Assembly (NCBI GenBank): GCA_004195335.1
Contig: SDWK01000788.1
Span: 1 to 30,037, forward strand
DNA length: 30,037 bases
DNA from: Shewanella sp.
GTDB lineage: Bacteria > Pseudomonadota > Gammaproteobacteria > Enterobacterales > Shewanellaceae
Direction: 5' to 3'
Shown here: positions 22,872-30,037 of the stretch, piece by piece
Numbering within the stretch: position 1 is the stretch's first letter
How the letters are laid out: each line of letters starts with the position of its first letter
Notes under the pieces: model-generated
Told to the model about the DNA's origin: nothing
Seen by the model: the letters and a program-made list of their open reading frames with translations, nothing else
Databases searched by the model: none
Made by a program: the position numbers and the translations under genes

Positions 22872-24908
22872 ATGAAAGTACAACAAAAAATAATAAAAAT
22901 GTCGGCAATCGCGCTTGCCATCGGTAGTAGTGGAGCCGTATTGGCGGACGACATAGATCGAGACCCCATTCTCAGTATTAATGAGGTTATTGTGGTTCAT
23001 GGTGAGAGACCGACCGCGACAGAAGTGGCTACAACTCATTGGAGTATCGATGAAGAAGAGATAAAAGCAATGGGGGCTCAAAGCTTAGATCAAGTACTTA
23101 AAAATGTGCCTGGCGTATATGTGCGAACAGGTGGACAAGGTACCCCAAGGGTCGATATTCGTGGTTTTAAGACGCGACACGTTACCTTGCTTATCAATGG
23201 CGTGCCAGCAAATGGTGCCGAAGATGGCCAGTTTGACCCCAGTGTGATCCCAACTAGCCAGATCGCTTCAGTCGAAGTTTCCGTGGGGCCGACTTCTGTT
23301 CTTTATGGTCCTGGCGGAGCCGGTGGTGTGATTAATATCATTACCAAGCAGGGAGAGGATGCATCTACCCTGTCTGGACGTCTGGAAGCATCCAGCGAAA
23401 ATACCTTCAATGGTGACATTAGCGCTGCGGGTTCAGGCGAAAATTGGCAAGGTTTAGTCAGTGTCAGTCATCAACAAACGGATGGTTTCCCACTATCAGG
23501 TGATTATCCACATAACGATGTTCAACTTGATGATGTCAGAGCCAATTCAGATAAAGAGATCGACAATATTTATGCTCAGGGAAGCTATTGGTTATCAGAA
23601 AATACCCAAATAACGGCCAACATGAGTTTGCGCTCGGGTCAGTGGGGCAAGCCTTCACGAGATGGTAGCGGTAGCGGCACCGTTAAGTTTGAGCGGGCCG
23701 ATGACTATGATGCCAAAACGTTTCAGTTAGGCATGGCACATAAATTCAGTGAGATGTTCACCCTTAGAGGCTTCGGTTATCACAACCAGAGTGATGTGCT
23801 GGAGACTCAATATACCGATGCCAGCTACACCAAGGTGAAGCAGAGTCAGGATGGACGCTCTAAGGTACAGGGCGGGAATCTGCAATTTATCACCAATTTC
23901 GATGATGCGGGTCTGCTGACGAGCTCTGTTATCGCAGAAAATCAGAGTTGGGAATCAACGACGACTAAGCCGTCGACAGGTGACAAGTCGGATCAGAAAC
24001 GGAGTCGAGCACTCGATGGCTATAGCGGCGGCGGAAGTGGTGGTGGAAGTGGCAGTGGAAGCAGCAACTTAGATGACTCTGCATGGCTTTATACTTTAGC
24101 CGCTGAATATCAATATCAGGATGATGGCTATTATGGTTTCACCATCGGTGGTGCTTTTCATGATCAAGACCGTGTCAAAGAGTCTGAAAATGATTACTCA
24201 GGGCAGATTTCTGGATTCTGGCAAGCGTTTGAACAGACACGTTTCAATGCCGGTATCGCAAGAAAAGTTCGCTTCCCTTCGATGAAGAACTTGTACTCAC
24301 AATCTTCCGGAAATGTCGATTTAGTTGCAGAAACATCGAAACATTTTGAACTCGGTGTTGTGCAAGAACTGGGAGCATCGACGGCGCTATCCGTTGCAGG
24401 CTACTACACCGATGCCGAGAACTATATTGCCAAGGATATGTCAGGTGCCTATCAAAATATGGGGCGTTATCAGTTCAAAGGGGTCGATCTGTCTCTGAAT
24501 AACCAATCCATTGACGATCTGTCATTAACCTTTGTATATAGCTTTTTGGACACCGAAGACAAAGATGCTTTCGATGGCATGGGGGCTTTAGAGTATCGCC
24601 CAAGGCATCAGCTTCGTTTTCAGGCTGAATATGAGCTTCCTTTTGCGATGCGAATCAACATGAATCTTGAACGGATCATGGGACAGGTTTACTACGAACA
24701 GGAGAAGGTTAACGGTAATAAAGTTTGGACCGAGCAGTCATTAAAAGACTACACCTTGCTGGATTTGAACTTAGTTCAACCGATATTGGATGACAAGCTC
24801 GAGCTGTATATCAGGGCGACAAACTTGTTGGATGAAAACTATTACCAAAGCGATGCCATTCCTCAGGCTGGACGACAAGTCTTTGTCGGTATTAGCTGGC
24901 AGATATAG
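22872..24908 (+). CDS. TonB-dependent outer-membrane receptor
   Basis: A 678-aa receptor that draws energy from TonB-ExbBD to move a ligand across the outer membrane. Seen: a signal peptide of about 26 residues (ending GAVLA-DD); a TonB-box-like INEVIVVHG; a plug domain with QSLDQVLKNVPGVYVR, IRGFKTRHVTLLINGVPAN, SVEVSVGPTSVLYGPGGAGGVINIITK; and then a 22-strand-type barrel ending in the NLLDENYY segment and VFVGISWQI with a terminal hydrophobic residue. A Ser/Gly run at about 384-398 (YSGGGSGGGSGSGSSN) lies in a predicted surface loop. The ECF transporter genes begin 213 bases downstream on the same strand, so it is likely the outer-membrane half of that uptake route. The ligand is unknown. 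Confidence 0.93.
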   Translation: MKVQQKIIKMSAIALAIGSSGAVLADDIDRDPILSINEVIVVHGERPTATEVATTHWSIDEEEIKAMGAQSLDQVLKNVPGVYVRTGGQGTPRVDIRGFKTRHVTLLINGVPANGAEDGQFDPSVIPTSQIASVEVSVGPTSVLYGPGGAGGVINIITKQGEDASTLSGRLEASSENTFNGDISAAGSGENWQGLVSVSHQQTDGFPLSGDYPHNDVQLDDVRANSDKEIDNIYAQGSYWLSENTQITANMSLRSGQWGKPSRDGSGSGTVKFERADDYDAKTFQLGMAHKFSEMFTLRGFGYHNQSDVLETQYTDASYTKVKQSQDGRSKVQGGNLQFITNFDDAGLLTSSVIAENQSWESTTTKPSTGDKSDQKRSRALDGYSGGGSGGGSGSGSSNLDDSAWLYTLAAEYQYQDDGYYGFTIGGAFHDQDRVKESENDYSGQISGFWQAFEQTRFNAGIARKVRFPSMKNLYSQSSGNVDLVAETSKHFELGVVQELGASTALSVAGYYTDAENYIAKDMSGAYQNMGRYQFKGVDLSLNNQSIDDLSLTFVYSFLDTEDKDAFDGMGALEYRPRHQLRFQAEYELPFAMRINMNLERIMGQVYYEQEKVNGNKVWTEQSLKDYTLLDLNLVQPILDDKLELYIRATNLLDENYYQSDAIPQAGRQVFVGISWQI

Positions 24909-25121
24909 GCCAGTAATCTTCACGTTTAATTGAGGACTTAATTGAACGGTGTTGGAACAAGTTAACTCTCAATATCAGATAGATAGGTTTGTCTAAGTGA
25001 TGGTGGGAGTTGGCTTTTAGCTTGTGTGATAGGGCTCCTAGTTATAACGCTAGCGCTAGATGTAAGCGATAAATATAAGTAAACAGCATAAGTGAACGAT
25101 ATGGATTGGGGGTGTGCAGAT

Positions 25122-26471
25122 ATGAATTTACTGGAGTTAGATAGAGTTAGTTTCCGTTATCACAGTGACTCATCCCTTGTGTTGAATGAGGTGAGTCTGT
25201 CTCTTAGCAAGGGCCAGTGCCACTGCATCAGTGGGCCAACGGGTTCAGGAAAATCAAGTCTTCTTAACCTTATTGTGGGGTGCCTTTCCAGACCTTTCGA
25301 AGGTGAGCTTCATATCGTCGATGGCGTAGTGCTTGGCTTAGTGATGCAGGATCCCAATGTGCAGTTTATCCGGCAGAGTGTCGGTGCTGAAGTGGCCTTT
25401 GCGTTAGAAAACCTGGCCGTTCCCTATGACCTTATGGTCGGTAAGGTGCAAGCTGCATTAAGACGAGTGGGTTTATACGTCAGTTTAGATATGCCCATTG
25501 AGCAGCTATCACTCGGACAGAAGTATCGTTTGATGATCGCTGCTCAATTGGTATATGAACCCGATATTTTGCTGCTGGATGAACCTTGGGCTCAACTCGA
25601 TGATATGGGCGTCGATGAACTCATGTCAGTGTTGAGGCTTCTCAAATCCGATAACGTTGCGATCGTTTTGGTCGAACATAATCCTGCGGCGTTCAGTGAC
25701 CTTGTGGATTATTTTTGGCAATTAAAAGATGGCAAAATGACGTCTGGGTGTTTCCAGTCAGCTCCTATTTCATTTACCAGACCCGGATACGTTCCTGTTG
25801 GGGAAAGTGTGCTGGCTTTCGAGCCTTTTGAATTTTGTTTTGAAGATCAAAGTCCATTATTTGTATGCCATGAGCATCTTGAGTTATTTGAAGGTGAGAT
25901 CGTCGCTTTGGTTGGCGATAATGGTGCGGGTAAAAGTAGCTTATTGAAGAGTATTGCAGGCATACAGTCTCATATCAGAACGTTACCTTTGGCAGTATTA
26001 GGTAAGCAACCTAAGCTGGGTATCTTCGGCGGTGAACTGGGCTTATTACTTCAGCGTCCAAATCGTCAGCTTTTTGAAAACACGGTGCTGGAGGAGATGC
26101 AATTTAGTCTTAAACGCTTCGGTTTACCGCTGGAGAATGCCGACAGACTATTACGTGAAATGGGATTAGAGGACCTAAAATCTCATTCTCCTCATACCTT
26201 ATCTTACGGGCAGCAACATCTGGTCGCTCTGGCATCTCTTGCCTCGTTAAAACCGAAAGTATTGCTGCTTGATGATCCTCTCGCAGGCTTGGACCAAGCA
26301 TTTTACTGCAGAGTTTGGCAGGTACTGGTCAGCTTGAGTCAGCAAGGGACGGCCATCTTATTTAGCAGCCACAGACAGATGGGTCATATGCCGGTGACGC
26401 GTTCATGGCAGCTCTCTGGTGGGGTTCTGCAAAGTGAACAAGGGTTTATGGATAGCGTAAATGTGGGGTAA
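25122..26471 (+). CDS. ECF transporter energy-coupling ATPase, two fused ABC domains
   Basis: A 449-aa protein with two ABC domains in tandem, as in fused EcfA/CbiO-type ATPases of vitamin and metal importers. Domain 1: Walker A GPTGSGKSS (about 38), MQDPNVQFI Q-loop, LSLGQKYRLMIAA signature, LLLDEPWAQLDD Walker B, VLVEHN switch. Domain 2: GDNGAGKSS (about 265), LLQRPNRQLFENTVLEEM Q-loop (the N-R-Q-L-F type is characteristic of ECF ATPases), LSYGQQHLVALA, and LLLDDPLAGLD, with Asp in place of the catalytic Glu near residue 385. The start is ATG 25122 behind GGGGGTG; in-frame GTG 25092 and ATG 25101 are alternatives. EcfT and the S-like protein follow. Confidence 0.9.
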   Translation: MNLLELDRVSFRYHSDSSLVLNEVSLSLSKGQCHCISGPTGSGKSSLLNLIVGCLSRPFEGELHIVDGVVLGLVMQDPNVQFIRQSVGAEVAFALENLAVPYDLMVGKVQAALRRVGLYVSLDMPIEQLSLGQKYRLMIAAQLVYEPDILLLDEPWAQLDDMGVDELMSVLRLLKSDNVAIVLVEHNPAAFSDLVDYFWQLKDGKMTSGCFQSAPISFTRPGYVPVGESVLAFEPFEFCFEDQSPLFVCHEHLELFEGEIVALVGDNGAGKSSLLKSIAGIQSHIRTLPLAVLGKQPKLGIFGGELGLLLQRPNRQLFENTVLEEMQFSLKRFGLPLENADRLLREMGLEDLKSHSPHTLSYGQQHLVALASLASLKPKVLLLDDPLAGLDQAFYCRVWQVLVSLSQQGTAILFSSHRQMGHMPVTRSWQLSGGVLQSEQGFMDSVNVG

Positions 26472-26563
26472 AGGCTACTTCAGTGCTTATTCTATGGGAT
26501 GGCAGTTTTCATATCGAGTTATGCACAGTGATGACCTGTCTTTGGCTGGTGTGGAGAGCATGA

Positions 26564-27256
26564 ATGCGGGCTAAGGGCAGACATAAGCTAACGGGGTATC
26601 GCGGTACTGCCGGCTGTGAACATCATCGTGTTGATAGGGCTGCGACTCAGAAAAGCAGTTATGTTACAGCCGCCTCTTTAATACTTGTCTTGATATTGTC
26701 GAGCGCCGCCTTTTTTATTCCTGATAGATACCTTCCCGGCTTGATCTTGTGTGAAATTATCCTGGTCATCCACGGGGTATATCGCCGCGGCAACCTAGGT
26801 GTTATTGCACGAGTATTCTTAGTGCAGCTTATTATCACCATGAGCCTCTATTATCTTATTCATGGCCAGGGACAGCTTGCTCAGGGTGCCGTGGCAGTAT
26901 TGAGGATCGTATTGGCCTTTATCCCAGGATGGTGGTTATCCATTACTTGTGCCCCGGAACGTATAGGTGAAGTGCTAACTTGGGTATTACCGGTTAAGTG
27001 GGCATTCGTTATTGCGGCATCGATAAGTTTGTTGCCATACATGACAGTCGAGCTGCGTGAGATCTATCACATTCAGTGTCTGCGTGGCGCGCGAATAAGC
27101 CCTAAAGCCTTAAGAGATCCGAGAAATTGGTCTGAATTAATAAATTGTGTGATTTTCCCACTGCTTATTCAGTTGCTTAAGCTTTCAAGGCAGATCGCTG
27201 TCGCGGCTCAATTAAGATATTTTGGTAAGAGTAAACAACCCACTCATTGGAGGTGA
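26564..27256 (+). CDS. ECF transporter transmembrane coupling protein EcfT
   Basis: A 230-aa membrane protein with about five helices after a basic cytoplasmic N-terminus of about 30 residues. Its C-terminal half has the two coupling segments expected of EcfT: IYHIQCLRGARISPKALRD (comparable with the 'A-R-G' coupling helix that docks on the ATPase) and LLKLSRQIAVAAQLRYFG (the second Arg-containing helix). In ECF transporters EcfT links the ATPase dimer to the substrate-binding S component. GGAG at 26553-26556 supports ATG 26564. It lies 92 bases after the ATPase gene and 67 before the S-like gene. The N-terminal extension (HKLTGYRGTAGCEHHRVDRA) is unusual, and a later start is possible. Confidence 0.85.
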   Translation: MRAKGRHKLTGYRGTAGCEHHRVDRAATQKSSYVTAASLILVLILSSAAFFIPDRYLPGLILCEIILVIHGVYRRGNLGVIARVFLVQLIITMSLYYLIHGQGQLAQGAVAVLRIVLAFIPGWWLSITCAPERIGEVLTWVLPVKWAFVIAASISLLPYMTVELREIYHIQCLRGARISPKALRDPRNWSELINCVIFPLLIQLLKLSRQIAVAAQLRYFGKSKQPTHWR

Positions 27257-27323
27257 TTTTATATTTCAGGTATCTCGTTTTATTCAACTCCGCTGTTAAA
27301 CAAAACTATATCAAGAAGGTGTT

Positions 27324-27869
27324 ATGAGTAAGAGTTTTAACTTCAGTTTGCAGGATGCACTCTTTATCGGCTTTTGCGCCACTTTATTGGTGGCACTAAA
27401 AAGTATGTTGCGTCTCAAGTTGGGCATTGCGGGACATTCGATGTTTTTGATGACATTTTTTTATCTGATTTGTTATGGCGTGGTGGGGCGTGTTGGCAGC
27501 ATTTCGGCATGTGGATTGCTATCCGGGCTGGTCGCCATGATTTTAAGTGTAGGTAAAGGTGGCCCATTAATTCTCATTAAGTTCGCGTTGCCTGCTATCG
27601 CAATGGATATGAGCCTGATCCTTGTTGCCAGCTTATTCACCCTTAGATGGCGCTGCGTACTTGTGGGGCTGATAGGTTGTTTCGCATGGGCAGGAAAGGG
27701 CTGGGTAGAGGATCTGTTGGTGGGTATGACTATGCAGGTGGCCTTGGTTCAGTTCGCGCTGAGCATGCTAAAAGGAGGAATGTTTACTGTACTTGCGGCT
27801 CTGATGGTTCCCCCAGTGTTAGAGCGGTTGAAATCACATGATTTACTCTATAAAGAGAGCGCTAAATAG
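27324..27869 (+). CDS. ECF transporter S component (substrate-binding membrane protein), unknown ligand
   Basis: A 181-aa hydrophobic protein with about six membrane segments, the size of S components such as RibU and ThiT. Conserved-looking features: an N-terminal LQDALFIGFCATLLVALKSMLRLKLGIAGHSMFL segment, the GKGGPLILIKFALPAIAMDM segment, and the GMTMQVALVQFALSMLKGG helix near the end. I match it to no named S-component family with confidence; the call rests on size, topology and position right after the ATPase and EcfT genes. AAGAAGG lies 4 bases before ATG 27324. It would bind one small molecule directly in the membrane, with no periplasmic binding protein needed, and receive it from the TonB receptor. 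Confidence 0.75.
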   Translation: MSKSFNFSLQDALFIGFCATLLVALKSMLRLKLGIAGHSMFLMTFFYLICYGVVGRVGSISACGLLSGLVAMILSVGKGGPLILIKFALPAIAMDMSLILVASLFTLRWRCVLVGLIGCFAWAGKGWVEDLLVGMTMQVALVQFALSMLKGGMFTVLAALMVPPVLERLKSHDLLYKESAK

Positions 27870-27967
27870 TGGGGATATTGCGTAATGACTATACCGGCAC
27901 GAGCAGAACTATGAGCATTAAAGTATTTGGAAAAACTGATTTTATGGTTTGAGAGGCCTTAGATAGA

Positions 27968-28723
27968 ATGAATAATAAACAGTTGAAATCTTGGTTAATC
28001 TGTATCGATGATACGGATGATATTGGAACTAAAGGTACGGGAGAGATAGCACAAGAGATTGCCGAGATACTGTCCGGTGATGAACATGAACGCTGCTCAT
28101 TTATTACTCGGCATCAACTCTATGTGCATCCGGACATTCCATACACCTCCCATAATAGCGCCATGTGTTTTTATCTGGAGACGAATAAGTCACTCGCGGT
28201 TATCAAGCAGTTGGCTGTCGCACACCTGTTAGAAGAGAGTGCGCCAGCATCCGACCCCGGCTTGGCCATCCTGGCTTGTGATTCACAGTTCGACAGAGAG
28301 GCACTGATTCATTTTGGTTTAGAAGCAAAAGAGCAAGTTAAGACGAAGAAAGATGCTTATGACTTGGCTTTACAGCTGGGTGTCTGTTTGAGTGAACATG
28401 GCGGTACCGGACAGGGGGTGATTGGCGCGTTAGCCGGTATCGGATTAAGACTTTATGGCCAGGATGGCCGAGTGAAGGGGCAGATCGACCTGGGGCAGGA
28501 GCTTGATGAGGAGGGGGTTGAGCTCTCCGTGGAAGAGGCATTAACACGCAGTGGGCTGGATATCGTCGTTGATTTAAGTGGTCAGCAATTAAAGCGTACT
28601 GAAGTTATTCATTTAACTAAGAAGGTCAAAGCAGTGTATTGCCAACATCAATTTGCTCTTCTGGTTTACAGCCATGAGGGGCGGTGGTGTAACGCATTAA
28701 AGCGACAGTTAAAGGAGTATTAA
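27968..28723 (+). CDS. short bacterial TiaS-like protein (IDDTD family)
   Basis: A 251-aa soluble protein. Three blocks match archaeal tRNA(Ile2) agmatinylcytidine synthetase TiaS: IDDTD at 13-17 with GTKGTGEIA after it (the ATP/metal end of its kinase domain), HPDIPYTSHNSAM at 54-66 (TiaS has N-P-N-(I/V)-P-x-K-T-x-G-N-x-A), and GGTGQGVIGALAGIG at 145-159 (TiaS G-x-x-R-G-L-I-G-A-L-A-A). TiaS has about 420 residues; the OB-fold and zinc-ribbon tRNA-binding parts are missing here, so tRNA is an unlikely substrate. An ATP-dependent phosphorylation or amine-conjugation of the imported compound is a reasonable guess. A 73-aa Cys protein follows, with two bases between the stop and its GTG. Confidence 0.75.
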   Translation: MNNKQLKSWLICIDDTDDIGTKGTGEIAQEIAEILSGDEHERCSFITRHQLYVHPDIPYTSHNSAMCFYLETNKSLAVIKQLAVAHLLEESAPASDPGLAILACDSQFDREALIHFGLEAKEQVKTKKDAYDLALQLGVCLSEHGGTGQGVIGALAGIGLRLYGQDGRVKGQIDLGQELDEEGVELSVEEALTRSGLDIVVDLSGQQLKRTEVIHLTKKVKAVYCQHQFALLVYSHEGRWCNALKRQLKEY

Positions 28724-28725
28724 TT

Positions 28726-28947
28726 GTGATGATGCAGTTGAAACCTTGGTATCAGTTAGACGGAAAAGTCTTTCGCTTCAAGTTTGGCACTGAAAATAGT
28801 GAAGCATCCAGACAAGCGGCTCAGATCTGTAAGCAATTTAGCCCCGACGATGAAGATGAGCAGATCGATGACACACTCGTTTCTTGTTACAACTGCATGA
28901 ATCGGCGTTGGCTTATCGATGGCGTCGAATGTATCCAATTTAAGTAA
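28726..28947 (+). CDS. small Cys-containing protein of unknown function
   Basis: A 73-aa protein preceded by a strong AAAGGAG (28711-28717). GTG 28726 is 8 bases from it; ATG 28729 is the alternative. The protein starts QLKPWYQLDGKVFRFKFGTE, is charged and acidic in the middle (SPDDEDEQIDD), and ends in SCYNCMNRRWLIDGVECIQF, with a C-x2-C pair and a third Cys 14 residues on. It could bind a metal or form a small redox pair, but there is no fourth Cys for a normal zinc ribbon. It follows the TiaS-like gene by two bases, so the two are probably translated together. Full-length TiaS carries a zinc-ribbon domain, and this might be a detached functional counterpart; that is only inference. Confidence 0.7.
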   Translation: MMMQLKPWYQLDGKVFRFKFGTENSEASRQAAQICKQFSPDDEDEQIDDTLVSCYNCMNRRWLIDGVECIQFK

Positions 28948-29204
28948 ACATTTGTTACAGATATAAACTTTTACTCTCTGATAAATAAGCATTAACTTTA
29001 TCTCACATGTGCTCTTGGTCAATATTTAGATAGATTGAGATTGAGATGCACATCTTTGCTGTGGTTATTTAGTTTTTCAAGGCTTAGAATACCTCCCCCA
29101 CAAGGTCCTTGTTTTAAAGCAAAAAATTGTGGTAAAGATAAGACGTACTAACATATATTAAATATGTTCATTTGCTGTAAGTCATCCTGGGGGGGCTTGG
29201 ATTC

Positions 29205-30037
29205 ATGGCGGATTCGGTGGAATCTAAAGCACTTGTTAAATTTCCGGTGTCTAAATTGACTGTTGGCATGTTTGTTACGGCAATTGATAGACAAGGCTTG
29301 GTAAAAATTTCCAACGCCGGGCAGATCCGTCATCGCGATGCGATTGCTAAATTGGTTAAGAATGGCATTAAACATGTGTGGGTCGATGCTGAACGATCTG
29401 CGGAACATTGTGGATTAAAACGTGCACAATCACCTAAACCTGTTGGTAAAAAGCCTCAACAATCCCGGGAACAATCACAAAAACAAGCCAAAAAACTGAT
29501 TGTCGAGGCTAAAGTTCTCGTTAAAAAAGTCCTATCTGAAACCTTCGAGGGAAAGGCGATAGAGGTTGCACCTTTTGGGGCTCTTGCAGACAACATGATT
29601 GAGTCTGCCTTGCTCGATGCGGATGCCTTGAAATGTGTATCGGCATTAAGAACTAAAGATGCCTATCTTCTTGAGCACTCAATCAATGTTGCTTTTCTGC
29701 TGGTTACCTTCGGGAAATACCTCAAGTTAGAAAAAGACACGCTGAGGCAGATGGCGATTGGCGGCATGTTACATGATATCGGCAAAATTAAAGTCGATAA
29801 TAAGGTGCTGCATAAGCCGGGAAGGCTCACACCTGAAGAGTTTGAGCATATCAAGCTGCATCAGGTTTTTGCTATTGGTATCATGGAAGAGGCCAAAGGC
29901 CTTTCGAGCATCAGTAAAGACGTTTGTCTGATGCATCATGAGAAGCTCGATGGTAATGGTTATCCTAGAGGCTTGAAAGGGGATGAGTTGCCGCTTCATG
30001 GGCGCATGAGTTGTATTGTCGATATTTTTGATGCTCT
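29205..30037 (+). CDS. DUF3391/HD-GYP domain protein (partial, cut by window end)
   Basis: The frame opens at ATG 29205 (MADSVESKALVKFPV) after a run of Gs, and is open to the last base (277 codons). Residues about 10-120 form the DUF3391 N-terminal domain (VSKLTVGMFVTAIDRQG, then IKHVWVDAE) that precedes many HD-GYP proteins. From about 145 the phosphohydrolase begins: EHSINVAFLL, MLHDIGKIKV with the metal-binding HD, LHKPGRLTPEEFEHIKLH, MHHEKLDGNGYPRGLKGDELP with the HHE and GYP motifs, and the start of VDIFDAL. Such proteins degrade cyclic di-GMP and affect motility and biofilm. The lysine-rich link between the domains is typical. The upstream 28948-29204 holds no gene, only a dyad ACAAGGTCCTTGT near 29101. 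Confidence 0.92.
   Translation, partial: MADSVESKALVKFPVSKLTVGMFVTAIDRQGLVKISNAGQIRHRDAIAKLVKNGIKHVWVDAERSAEHCGLKRAQSPKPVGKKPQQSREQSQKQAKKLIVEAKVLVKKVLSETFEGKAIEVAPFGALADNMIESALLDADALKCVSALRTKDAYLLEHSINVAFLLVTFGKYLKLEKDTLRQMAIGGMLHDIGKIKVDNKVLHKPGRLTPEEFEHIKLHQVFAIGIMEEAKGLSSISKDVCLMHHEKLDGNGYPRGLKGDELPLHGRMSCIVDIFDA

Noticed and set aside
28756..29022. 88-codon antisense frame over the 73-aa Cys protein
   Set aside because: No motif and no ribosome site; the plus-strand gene has a strong AAAGGAG and fits the operon.
29100..29113. Dyad ACAAGGTCCTTGT before the HD-GYP gene as an operator
   Set aside because: Arms of only six bases and no second copy or known motif; could be chance.

Overview
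The window looks like a chromosomal segment of a marine gammaproteobacterium, most likely Shewanella. Grounds: the protein flavour, moderate GC, classical Fur-box and sigma-70 sites, a RyhB core matching the enterobacterial one, and the gene set (Wzi, tungstate/Moco operon, MenF, TonB receptors, HD-GYP). The assignment is inferred from content, not from a search.

Layout. 1-4821 is a surface-polysaccharide locus: a GT8-like glycosyltransferase whose frame runs into acyl-CoA-synthetase-like sequence at the left edge, a GT9 transferase, a glycerol-1-phosphate dehydrogenase homologue, a TagD-like cytidylyltransferase and, divergently, a CDP-glycerol glycerophosphotransferase. Together they read as a pathway that makes CDP-glycerol and puts glycerophosphate on a cell-surface glycan. 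5121-8603 holds coaD, a Wzi-type outer-membrane protein, mutM and a small membrane-anchored hypothetical. 8836-14630 is a minus-strand molybdenum/tungsten block: tupA-tupB-tupC-mobA-mobB/moeA, a terminator, then moaA and its own terminator. A good -24/-12 (sigma-54) promoter precedes tupA, and an intact NtrC-type activator plus its histidine kinase (14905-18406) are encoded divergently.

18407-18672 has no protein gene. On the minus strand it carries a consensus promoter with a Fur box, a RyhB core and a rho-independent terminator, so I annotate ryhB there. Then come a GNAT acetyltransferase, a YhhQ queuosine-precursor transporter (with a possible preQ1 aptamer in its leader), a periplasmic solute-binding protein, and menF behind a Fur-box promoter.

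22872-28947 is the most interesting part: a TonB-dependent receptor, a double-ABC ECF ATPase, an EcfT, an S-component-like membrane protein, a short bacterial TiaS-like protein and a 73-aa Cys-containing protein, all on the plus strand. It looks like one uptake-and-processing system for an unidentified small molecule. The window ends inside a DUF3391/HD-GYP gene.
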